Below, piece after piece: positions 1 through 7,233 of a stretch of DNA of 64,000 nucleotides (the first letter of the stretch is position 1; the number at the start of each line of letters is the position of its first letter). The stretch spans positions 1,736,001 through 1,800,000 of the forward strand of contig NZ_CP151657.1 in NCBI RefSeq assembly GCF_038405225.1, read 5' to 3'. Position numbers and translations under genes: made by a program. The notes under the pieces were generated by a model. That model had not been told where the DNA came from and ran no database searches. It saw only the letters and a program-made list of their open reading frames with translations. This DNA is from Arthrobacter citreus. GTDB lineage: Bacteria; Actinomycetota; Actinomycetes; Actinomycetales; Micrococcaceae.

Positions 1-495
1 ATCGTTCCCGTGCTGACCATGCCGGCCGGGGACATCACCCATCCGGTTCCGGACCTCACCGGCTACATCACCGAGGGCCAGGTGGTGTTGGACCCCGACG
101 TCGACGCGCGCGGCATCTATCCGCCCGTGGACGTGCTGGCCTCGCTGTCCCGCCTGATGCGCAGCGGCGCCGGAAAGGGGCGCACCCGGGAAGACCATCT
201 GGATGTGGCGGCGCAGATCCTCTCGGCGATGGCGCGGGCACGCTCCGCCGCGGAACTGGCCGAACTTGTGGGAACCGCGGCACTGAGCGAAACAGACAAC
301 GCCTACATTGAATTCCGGTCCGTGGTGGAGCGAAACCTGCTGAACCAGGGCCGCGATGAGCTGCGCACCTTTGACCAGACCATGGAGATCGCCTGGCAAG
401 CCCTGTCGCTGCTGCCGCGGCGGGAACTGACCATGCTGTCCGGCGAATTCCTGGACAGGTACCTGCCCGGCCCCCTCGGAGGGGCACGGCTGTGA
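1..495 (+). CDS. atpB: V/A-type ATPase subunit B, C-terminal part (5' truncated by window)
   Basis: End of the nucleotide-binding, non-catalytic B subunit of a V/A-type rotary ATPase. The frame is open from base 1, and the first visible residues, IVPVLTMPAGDITHPVPDL, are strongly conserved in this subunit. The other ~145 residues are mostly helical, as expected for the C-terminal domain. The stop overlaps the GTG start of the next gene (GTGA, 492-495), so translation is probably coupled. The rest of the ATPase operon should lie upstream of the window. Whether the complex makes ATP or pumps ions, and whether it uses H+ or Na+, cannot be read from this part. Confidence 0.93.
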   Translation: MVPVLTMPAGDITHPVPDLTGYITEGQVVLDPDVDARGIYPPVDVLASLSRLMRSGAGKGRTREDHLDVAAQILSAMARARSAAELAELVGTAALSETDNAYIEFRSVVERNLLNQGRDELRTFDQTMEIAWQALSLLPRRELTMLSGEFLDRYLPGPLGGARL

Positions 496-1091
496 GCGGA
501 TTCAGGGGCAGCGGCAGCCGCGCGGACAGGGCCGACGTGGAGCGCCGGCTGGCAACCGCCACCCGCGGAGCCGAACTGTTGGACCGTAAGCAGCGCATCC
601 TGCAGCGCGCCATTGAAGGGCTGCAGGAGAAGGCCGACTCCACCCGGAAAGCCTGGACCGAGCAAGCCGCGGCCGCTGCACTGTGGCTGCAGCGCAGTGC
701 CGGCTTGGACGGGGAGGACCGCATCAATGCCTCCGTCCCGGCTGACACCGCCGTCGCCGAGGTGCAGTGGGGCGGAGCAATGGGCATCTCCTACCCCGAG
801 GGAGCACGCTGCGTGCTCCCTGCAGCTTCTCCTACCGGAGGAAGCTCCGCTCTTGCCTTCACGGCAGCCGCCCACCGGACAGCGCTCGACGCAGCCATAG
901 CTGCGGCGAGTGCGGCACGGGCACTCTTGTTGGTGTCCGAAGAACTGGAAACCACCCGCACCCGGCAGCGGGCAGTGGAGAACCGGTGGATCCCCCTGCT
1001 GCAGGAGCAGCTGGACGAAATCAAGCGCAAAGTCGCCGAGCAGGAACTCGAGGAGAGCCTGCGCCTGCGCTGGTCCGCGGGGCTGATCTAA
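492..1091 (+). CDS. atpD: V/A-type ATPase subunit D (central stalk)
   Basis: 199-residue central-stalk subunit that turns inside the A3B3 head. The usual length is about 200-220. Two long helical, coiled-coil-prone segments are seen at about residues 12-60 and 140-190. The C-terminal helix carries RAVENRWIPLLQEQLDEIK, matching the family pattern of an asparagine followed by an Ile-Pro pair and a long charged helix. The middle is alanine-rich. The gene starts with GTG overlapping the stop of subunit B and is the last gene of the ATPase operon, followed at once by a converging SDR gene. Confidence 0.88.
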   Translation: MSGFRGSGSRADRADVERRLATATRGAELLDRKQRILQRAIEGLQEKADSTRKAWTEQAAAAALWLQRSAGLDGEDRINASVPADTAVAEVQWGGAMGISYPEGARCVLPAASPTGGSSALAFTAAAHRTALDAAIAAASAARALLLVSEELETTRTRQRAVENRWIPLLQEQLDEIKRKVAEQELEESLRLRWSAGLI

Positions 1092-1121
1092 ACCGCGGTG
1101 ACGTTATCCCTCAACCGCGGT
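1091..1121. terminator. Possible terminator between converging genes
   Basis: Two copies of AACCGCGGT (1091-1099 and 1113-1121) are separated by 13 bases. Because ACCGCGGT is its own reverse complement, the copies can pair as a hairpin. It lies between the stop of the ATPase D gene and the end of the opposing SDR gene. There is no T-run, so this is a weak prediction. Confidence 0.4.
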
Positions 1122-1934
1122 GTCCTCGCTCACGGCACGCCAGCTCTCCAACGAGGCGAGCCGGGACTGCAGGACCTCGGCATAGGTGCCGGTCGCGTCG
1201 GCACCGAGAACAAGCAGCTCCGGGATGTCGGCTGACTCCACCGCCGTGATGATGGCCGCCGCGGCTTTTGCCGGGTCTCCGGGCTGGGTGCCGTGGGTGG
1301 TGTCGTTTTCCTTGCGGCGTTTCCCTGCGGTCTCGGCGTAGTCGGGGATCGCCGTGGCGGACTGCTGCAGGGAACGCCCCGAGAAATCCGTCCTGAAACC
1401 GCCGGGCTCGACCACCATCGCTTTGATACCGAGCGGCTCCAGTTCCTTCCGCAGCGATCCGGTGAGTCCTTCGACCGCCGACTTCACCGCAGCGTAGTAT
1501 CCGGAGCCGGCCGGGGTCATGGTTGCTCCGATGGAGGACAGGTTCACGATCGTGCCGGACCGGCGTGCCCTCATTTGCGGAAGGACAGCTTTGATCATGT
1601 CCACGGTGCCAAAGAAGTGGGTATCAAACAGGGCCCGGATATCTGCGTCGGGTCCTTCCTCAACAGCGGCCCGGTATCCATAGCCGGCGTTATTCACCAC
1701 CACATCGATCCCGCCGAACCTTTCGGTTCCCTTGTCCACAGCGGACTGGATCTGAGCCTGATCGGTGACATCAAGGGCAAGGGCCAGTGCCGTCTCCGGG
1801 TACTGAGCAGCGATGTCGTCGACCGTGGCGGGATTCCGGGCGGTCACCACCACATTGCCGCCCTGCCGAAGGACGGCTTCAGCCATAGCGCGTCCAAGTC
1901 CTGTCGAGCATCCGGTGATGAGCCAGGTGGCCAT
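1104..1934 (-). CDS. SDR family NAD(P)-dependent oxidoreductase
   Basis: 276-residue classical short-chain dehydrogenase/reductase. The cofactor motif TGCSTGLG is at residues 8-15, NNAG near residue 86, the catalytic serine in NLSSIG, and the YYAAVK motif with catalytic Tyr and Lys near residues 153-157. The PGGFRTDF segment after the active site is typical of the SDR subgroup often annotated as oxidoreductase or short-chain dehydrogenase of unknown substrate. The ATG is preceded by GGAAGG at good spacing. The gene stands alone, converging on the ATPase operon. The substrate is unknown. Confidence 0.9.
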   Translation of the reverse strand: MATWLITGCSTGLGRAMAEAVLRQGGNVVVTARNPATVDDIAAQYPETALALALDVTDQAQIQSAVDKGTERFGGIDVVVNNAGYGYRAAVEEGPDADIRALFDTHFFGTVDMIKAVLPQMRARRSGTIVNLSSIGATMTPAGSGYYAAVKSAVEGLTGSLRKELEPLGIKAMVVEPGGFRTDFSGRSLQQSATAIPDYAETAGKRRKENDTTHGTQPGDPAKAAAAIITAVESADIPELLVLGADATGTYAEVLQSRLASLESWRAVSEDTAVEG

Positions 1935-2105
1935 GATGTCTGCCTTCCCGCTGCCGGTACAGGCCGGCTGCGCTGCTAGTCGTTGCTTGAATCGTCATTG
2001 CCTTCAAGGGCATTGCCGTGATGTCACTGCCCGTAAGGTCTCTGCCTTCAACGGGACACCCTACAGGTCCCGACGCGGCGGGCGCCCGCAAAGTTGCCGG
2101 TGGGA

Positions 2106-2117
2106 TAGCCTGCGAGC
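2106..2117 (+). promoter_or_regulatory. -10 box of a leaderless promoter (DUF2809 gene)
   Basis: TAGCCT at 2106-2111 is followed by exactly six bases (GCGAGC) and the ATG at 2118. There is no Shine-Dalgarno sequence at the proper distance and no clear -35 box. The same layout recurs at other genes in this window. Confidence 0.5.
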
Positions 2118-2525
2118 ATGCCGCCGTCCCAGATGTCCAAGAGCAAGCGCCGCGCAGCCCTTGCCGCCGCAGCAGCAGCCATAGTGGCTGCAGGACTGGC
2201 TTCGAGGACCGGTTTGGCGGGCATAACCGGAGACGCGGCGGGTGGAATCCTGTATGCGGCCCTGCTGTACGTGCTGCTCGCTTTCGCGCTGCCGCGGGCA
2301 GGATGTGCCGCCCTGGCCATAGCCGCCGTCGTACTCTGTGGAGGAATCGAGCTCTTTCAGCTCACCCCCTGGCCGGCGCAGTGGGCTGCGCAGTGGCCTC
2401 CGGTGCGGCTGGTCTTCGGAACAACGTTCAATCCCTGGGACTTTCCCGCCTACGCCGCAGGTGCCGCAGCGGCGGGTCTGGCAGACCGGCTGCTGCGGCA
2501 TCCACAAGCGGAGGAACCCAGATGA
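2118..2525 (+). CDS. DUF2809 family membrane protein
   Basis: 135-residue integral membrane protein of the DUF2809 family; function unknown. Three or four hydrophobic segments are visible at about residues 12-30, 42-62, 66-80 and 105-125. Family signatures present are GDAAGGILYAALLY near residue 38, the IELFQL acidic-aromatic motif near residue 77, and FNPWDFPAYAAGAAAA near residue 105. The start is taken at 2118 because a TAGCCT box lies six bases ahead; an ATG at 2133 is an alternative. It follows the divergent SDR gene and has no obvious partner. Confidence 0.8.
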   Translation: MPPSQMSKSKRRAALAAAAAAIVAAGLASRTGLAGITGDAAGGILYAALLYVLLAFALPRAGCAALAIAAVVLCGGIELFQLTPWPAQWAAQWPPVRLVFGTTFNPWDFPAYAAGAAAAGLADRLLRHPQAEEPR

Positions 2526-2665
2526 CGGCCAACCAATGCTGATCGCTCCGGAGCCCGGGGTGTGATGGGAATAGCAGCGCAATCCGCTATCTTCGATGAA
2601 GATGCGGAAAAGGATCGCTGGCTACAACGGAACTGCTGCAGATTCGCCCTAAGGGAAGCTGATAC

Positions 2666-3892
2666 ATGCGACGCGGAACCAATCTCCCGAAGATGGGAGA
2701 CTTCAACCAAACAGTCATCCTGGACGCCATCCGTCGTTCTGATCGAGGCCTCAGCCGGGTTGAGCTGGTAGGCGCCGTCGGACTTGCCCCACAGACGGTC
2801 TCCAACATCGTTCGCCGCCTGCTGGACTCAGGCATGGTGACTGAGGCCGGCAAGATCAGCGGCGGAGCGGGGAAACCCAGAACCACTCTGCGGGTACACG
2901 CAGCGGGAAGCTACGCCGTCGGAGTCCAGCTGGATCCGGCCGTCACCACCTCCGTCCTGCTCGACCTCATGGGAAACGTCGTGTCCCGACGGCAGGTGGA
3001 AACTCCCCGCGGCAACGATCCCACGGAGGTCCTGACGGCCATCACAGAGCAGGTGGCATCCCTGCTCACAGGCAGCGGCGTCGATCGGGACCGGGTCACC
3101 GGCTTGGGAGTAGCCACTCCCGGCCCGATCGATGAGGCCTCCGGGACCGTACTCAACCCGCCAAACCTCCTTGGCTGGCATAAGGTTCCCCTCCGAAGCG
3201 CCCTGGCTTCATCCACCGGGCTTCCCGTTCTGATCGAAAAGGACGTCAGCGCCGCTGCGGCCGCTGAAGTCTGGGTCAGCGGCCGCCGGAGTACGCCGAG
3301 TTTCCTGTTCGTCTACATCGGGACCGGCATCGGATGCGCCGTGGCACTCGACGGCGAAGTCCTGCACGGCGTCTCTGGAAACGCAGGCGAAATCGGACAT
3401 CTCATCACTGATGTCACCGGCCCGCCCTGTTCCTGCGGCCAGCGCGGGTGTGTAGCCGTAACGTGCACGCCGCGGAGCCTGGTCAGGGAAGCAGCCGGAC
3501 TTGGCCTGATAGACGAGCTGCCTCCCAATGCCGCCGACTCAGAAATTACTGCATCGTTCCTGGCGGTGTGCAGGTCTGCATTGGACGGCAACGAAGCGGC
3601 GGGGCGCCTGGTCGACATGACCGCTGCCCGGACCGCACGTGCGGTGGCAGCGCTTACCGCCGTCTTCGACGTCGACCGTGTCATCTTCGGCGGCCCCTTC
3701 TGGTCCCCCTTATCGGCCCGGTACCTGGCGGCTGTCCCCGCTGCGTTGGCCGCCCGTCCCGTGCCGGGAAGGCGGCCGCCTGAAGTCAGCGCGACCACAC
3801 TGGGTGAGGATGTGACGGCCGTCGGAGCAGCCTGCCTGGTCATGGACCGAAACCTGGGACCTCGCCGGGAACGGCTCCTCCTGGAGGGGTAG
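2666..3892 (+). CDS. ROK family transcriptional regulator
   Basis: 408-residue ROK protein with an N-terminal winged helix-turn-helix (about residues 15-65, with LSRVELVGAVGLAPQTVSN as the recognition region) and a C-terminal sugar-kinase-like domain. The ROK zinc/sugar motif GEIGH is near residue 240, followed by PCSCGQRGC, the cysteine cluster that binds zinc. AAGGGAAG lies eight bases before the ATG. It directly precedes a CUT1 sugar importer and an alpha-mannosidase, so it is probably their sugar-sensing repressor. A real kinase role is less likely because of the DNA-binding domain. Confidence 0.9.
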   Translation: MRRGTNLPKMGDFNQTVILDAIRRSDRGLSRVELVGAVGLAPQTVSNIVRRLLDSGMVTEAGKISGGAGKPRTTLRVHAAGSYAVGVQLDPAVTTSVLLDLMGNVVSRRQVETPRGNDPTEVLTAITEQVASLLTGSGVDRDRVTGLGVATPGPIDEASGTVLNPPNLLGWHKVPLRSALASSTGLPVLIEKDVSAAAAAEVWVSGRRSTPSFLFVYIGTGIGCAVALDGEVLHGVSGNAGEIGHLITDVTGPPCSCGQRGCVAVTCTPRSLVREAAGLGLIDELPPNAADSEITASFLAVCRSALDGNEAAGRLVDMTAARTARAVAALTAVFDVDRVIFGGPFWSPLSARYLAAVPAALAARPVPGRRPPEVSATTLGEDVTAVGAACLVMDRNLGPRRERLLLEG

Positions 3893-3986
3893 CCCCTGGA
3901 GGGGTTTGCCGGGCTGCGACCTCGGGGTTGCTGCCTAAGCTGTTTTGCGGCGGCTCCCGGGCTGCTGCGTGAGGGTGGACCAAAAC

Positions 3987-4017
3987 CGTTGAATAAGTCC
4001 ATTCGATGTACTAGCCT
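3987..4017 (+). promoter_or_regulatory. Promoter with overlapping palindrome for the mannoside transport operon
   Basis: TTGAAT (3989-3994) and TAGCCT (4012-4017) are exactly 17 bases apart, a good -35/-10 pair. An imperfect inverted repeat, CGTTGAAT-AAGTCC-ATTCGATG (3987-4008, 6 of 8 arm positions pairing), covers the -35 box and much of the spacer. It is a candidate operator for the ROK regulator encoded just upstream. The expected leader to the ATG at 4078 is about 55 bases. Confidence 0.55.
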
Positions 4018-4077
4018 CAGGGCACCAAGAGGGCCGCTGGCGCCTGACCGGGAAAAGTCGTGGATCAAAGGAGAACC

Positions 4078-5406
4078 ATGCGCGGCATACAGAAGACGTT
4101 GATGGCAGTGGCGGCCGTGGGCCTGGCACTCACGGGCTGCTCCGGCGGCGATTCCGGCGGGGAGGACTCCCAGACACTACGCATCGCGTACAAAAAGGCA
4201 GATCCCGTCCTGGAAGCATTGATACAGGACACCAAGGAGCAGTTCGAGGCAGCAAATGAGGGCGTCACCGTCGAGCTGAGCCCGATTGAGGGCAACGACG
4301 ACGATTACGCCACCAAGCTCGCTCTCTCCCAGCGATCCCCCGACACCGCCCCGGACGTCTTCGTCGAGGATTCCTTCAAGCTGCGCGCCGACGTCGACGC
4401 CGGCTACGTCCTTGCCTTGGATGAGTACCTCACGGATTGGGATGACTGGGACACCTTCAACGAAACGGCCAAGCAGGCCGGCCTGGGCGACGACGGCAGC
4501 ACCTACGCCGTCCCGCTCGAGACCGACACCCGGGTCATCTGGTACAACCAAAATGTCCTGGGCGCGGCCGGCATCGATCTGCCCTGGCAGCCCGAAACCT
4601 GGGACGACCTGCTGGAGATGGCACGCACGGTCAAAGCCTCCGACCCTGAGGTGGTTCCGTTCAGCATGTACGCCGGCACCATGCAGAGCTTCTATGAGCT
4701 GCTGTACGGCACCGAAAGCGGCGGACTGTACGACGAGGATGAACAGAAGTGGGTGACCGGTTCGGAAGGATTCGTCGATTCGCTGGCCTTCCTGAAGACC
4801 ATCTATGACGAGGGCCTGGCCGTGACCCCCGCCGAAGCACTCGATCCGAACGTCTGGCAGCAGATTGTCGGCGAGATGCTTCCGCAGGACCGCATGGGCG
4901 CCACCGTCGAAGGCTCGTATGCCCCGCAGTTCTGGCAGGAGGGTGCGGACTATGAATGGCCGGAATACGGCGAAGTCATGGCCACCGCACCGTTCCCCAC
5001 CCAGGACGGTCAGGAGCCCGGAGCGGTGAGCATGTCCGGCGGCTGGACCCTCGCCGTGGGTGCCGGCAGCGAAAATCCCAATCTGGCGGTGGAATTCCTC
5101 AAGACGGCCATGAACTTCGACAACTCGCTGACCTACACGGTGGGTGCCTCGAAGATCGCCGTCCGCACCGACGTGGCCGAGGCAAACGAGTATCAGGAGA
5201 TGAACCCCTTCGCCTCCGAGGTGACCGAGGTTCTCGACGTGAGCAACTACCGCCCGGCCACGGCGGAATTCGCGGAAATCGACACCGCGGTGCTGACCGC
5301 CACACAGGAAGTGGTCGCTGGCGGCAAGAGCCCGGAGGAAGCCGCAGCCGCCTACGACGAGGCCCTGAAGCGGATCGTCGGCGAAGACAACGTCACCGAG
5401 AAGTAG
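4078..5406 (+). CDS. Extracellular solute-binding lipoprotein of a CUT1 sugar ABC transporter
   Basis: About 442-residue sugar-binding lipoprotein. A short charged N-terminus (MRGIQK) is followed by a hydrophobic stretch and the lipobox LTGC, with the lipidated Cys near residue 21. It captures the sugar outside the membrane and passes it to the two permeases encoded next. The start at 4078 is chosen because AAAGGAGA lies just ahead of it; an in-frame GTG at 4060 has no such site. The sequence is acidic, as expected for a secreted actinobacterial binding protein. The substrate is inferred from the downstream alpha-mannosidase: a mannose-containing oligosaccharide or N-glycan fragment. Confidence 0.92.
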   Translation: MRGIQKTLMAVAAVGLALTGCSGGDSGGEDSQTLRIAYKKADPVLEALIQDTKEQFEAANEGVTVELSPIEGNDDDYATKLALSQRSPDTAPDVFVEDSFKLRADVDAGYVLALDEYLTDWDDWDTFNETAKQAGLGDDGSTYAVPLETDTRVIWYNQNVLGAAGIDLPWQPETWDDLLEMARTVKASDPEVVPFSMYAGTMQSFYELLYGTESGGLYDEDEQKWVTGSEGFVDSLAFLKTIYDEGLAVTPAEALDPNVWQQIVGEMLPQDRMGATVEGSYAPQFWQEGADYEWPEYGEVMATAPFPTQDGQEPGAVSMSGGWTLAVGAGSENPNLAVEFLKTAMNFDNSLTYTVGASKIAVRTDVAEANEYQEMNPFASEVTEVLDVSNYRPATAEFAEIDTAVLTATQEVVAGGKSPEEAAAAYDEALKRIVGEDNVTEK

Positions 5407-5413
5407 CCCGGCA

Positions 5414-6370
5414 GTGTCGAATATCTCTCCTGCCCGGGCCGCCGGCACAACGGCGGCCCGGGAACCGCAGGCGCAGCCGCCCCGGAAACGGACGCCGACG
5501 ACGTCGGTGCGGCGCAACGCCCGCCTGCTGCCACTGCTGCCGGCCGTGGCGCTGCTGCTGCTGTTTCTCGGCGGGCCGATCGTGTGGGCCCTCTATGGTT
5601 CCTTCACCGACGCCGGCCTCACGGGCGCCAGTGCCAAGAACCCGGAATGGATCGGGCTGGAAAACTACCGCTCCCTGTTCACGGACCCGTTGTTTCCACG
5701 CTCCCTGTGGCTGACCTTCCTGTTTGTCCTCGGATCCGCCGTGATCGGACAGAACTGCCTGGGCCTGGCGCTGGCCCTGATCATGCAGCGCGCCAACCGC
5801 GTTGTCGCCGGCATCGTCGGCAGCTGCGTGGTGGCCGCCTGGGTGCTGCCGGAGATCGTGGCGGCGTTCATCGTCTACGCCTTCTTCTTCCGGGACGGGA
5901 TGCTCAACCAGCTCACCGGCCTGGCCGGGCTGCCCGCTGTGGACTGGCTCTACGAATACCCAATGGTGGCCCTGGTCCTGGCCAACATCTGGCGGGGCAC
6001 CGCCTTCTCGATGATGAACTACCAGGCAGCCTTGAACGATGTCCCGCCGGAGATCACCGAATCCGCCACCATCGACGGTGCCGGCGGCATGAAGCGGCTG
6101 CGGTTCATCACACTGCCCATGATCAAGCGCAGCATCGCCACCAACCTGATGCTGATCACGCTCCTGACCCTGGGCACCTTCACGCTCATTTACGTGGTGA
6201 CCCGCGGCGGACCGCTGAATGCCAGCACCACGCTGCCCATCATGGCCTACGAGCAGGCCTTCCAATACGGAGACATCGGCTACGGCACCGCCATCGCCGT
6301 CGTCATGCTGTTCATCGGAGCAGTGTTCTCCATTGCCTACATCCGCATGCTGCGGGAAAGGAAGGACTAG
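5414..6370 (+). CDS. CUT1 sugar ABC transporter permease (MalF type)
   Basis: 318-residue inner permease with a proline- and arginine-rich cytoplasmic N-terminus (~35 residues) and about six transmembrane helices. The EAA-type loop that contacts the ATPase appears as ESATIDGAGGMKRLRFITLP near residue 215. The GTG start lies eight bases after the stop of the binding protein gene. It pairs with the MalG-type permease encoded next. No ATPase gene is present in the cluster. Confidence 0.92.
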   Translation: MSNISPARAAGTTAAREPQAQPPRKRTPTTSVRRNARLLPLLPAVALLLLFLGGPIVWALYGSFTDAGLTGASAKNPEWIGLENYRSLFTDPLFPRSLWLTFLFVLGSAVIGQNCLGLALALIMQRANRVVAGIVGSCVVAAWVLPEIVAAFIVYAFFFRDGMLNQLTGLAGLPAVDWLYEYPMVALVLANIWRGTAFSMMNYQAALNDVPPEITESATIDGAGGMKRLRFITLPMIKRSIATNLMLITLLTLGTFTLIYVVTRGGPLNASTTLPIMAYEQAFQYGDIGYGTAIAVVMLFIGAVFSIAYIRMLRERKD

Positions 6371-6373
6371 CCC

Positions 6374-7225
6374 ATGGCCGTCGTCACCGCCGCCCCCGCA
6401 CGGAGAGTGGACAGGTCCCGCAGCGCCCGGACCGCCAACATCGCGCTGGTGCTGCTGGCCGCCTGCTTCCTGCTGCCGCTGGCGTGGCTGCTGACCGCCT
6501 CCGTCAACGCCAATGCCTCCTATGAACTGGCGGTACCGGACACGCTCACCCTCGAGAACTTCGGCGCCATCATGACTGCCCAGCAGACCTTCATTCCACT
6601 GCTGAACAGCTTCATTCTCGCCGTGGGTTCGGCACTGGTGACCGTCACCGCCGCGGTGCTCGCCGCCTACCCGCTGTCGCGCTACCAGATGCGCTATAAG
6701 CGTCCCTTCATGTACACCATCCTTTTCGGCACCTGCCTGCCCATCACCGCGATCATGGTGCCGGTGTACAGCCTGTTCGTGCAGCTGAACCTGCTCGATT
6801 CGCTGGCGGGGACCATCTTCTTCATGGGCGCCACCTTCCTGCCGATCGCGATCTGGATGACCAAGAACTTCATGGACTCGGTGCCGGTGTCCTTGGAGGA
6901 GGCCGCCTGGATTGACGGGGCCTCCTCCATGAAGGCGCTGTTCTACGTGGTGCTGCCGCTGATGCGGCCGGGCCTGGCGGTGGTGTTTATCTTCGTGTTC
7001 CTCGAGGGCTGGGGTAACTTCTTCGTTCCGTTCATCCTCCTCTTTTCCCCGGACAACCAGCCGGCAGCTGTGAGCATTTTCCGGTTCTTCGACCAGTACG
7101 GCGGAGTGGCCTACGGGGAGCTGGCTGCGTTCTCCCTCCTGTATTCGCTGCCCGTGATTGTCCTCTACGTCATTTCCCGCGCGATGGGTGGCTCCTTCGC
7201 CCTCAGCGGGGCCATGAAAGGCTAA
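6374..7225 (+). CDS. CUT1 sugar ABC transporter permease (MalG type)
   Basis: 283-residue second permease with six hydrophobic segments. The ATPase-contact loop is LEEAAWIDGASSMKALFYVV near residue 175. The start codon is four bases after the previous stop and the gene ends nine bases before the alpha-mannosidase gene, so all four genes form one operon. The energy subunit must come from elsewhere in the genome, as in Streptomyces, where one MsiK-like ATPase serves many sugar importers. Confidence 0.92.
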   Translation: MAVVTAAPARRVDRSRSARTANIALVLLAACFLLPLAWLLTASVNANASYELAVPDTLTLENFGAIMTAQQTFIPLLNSFILAVGSALVTVTAAVLAAYPLSRYQMRYKRPFMYTILFGTCLPITAIMVPVYSLFVQLNLLDSLAGTIFFMGATFLPIAIWMTKNFMDSVPVSLEEAAWIDGASSMKALFYVVLPLMRPGLAVVFIFVFLEGWGNFFVPFILLFSPDNQPAAVSIFRFFDQYGGVAYGELAAFSLLYSLPVIVLYVISRAMGGSFALSGAMKG

Positions 7226-7233
7226 GGTGCCCG

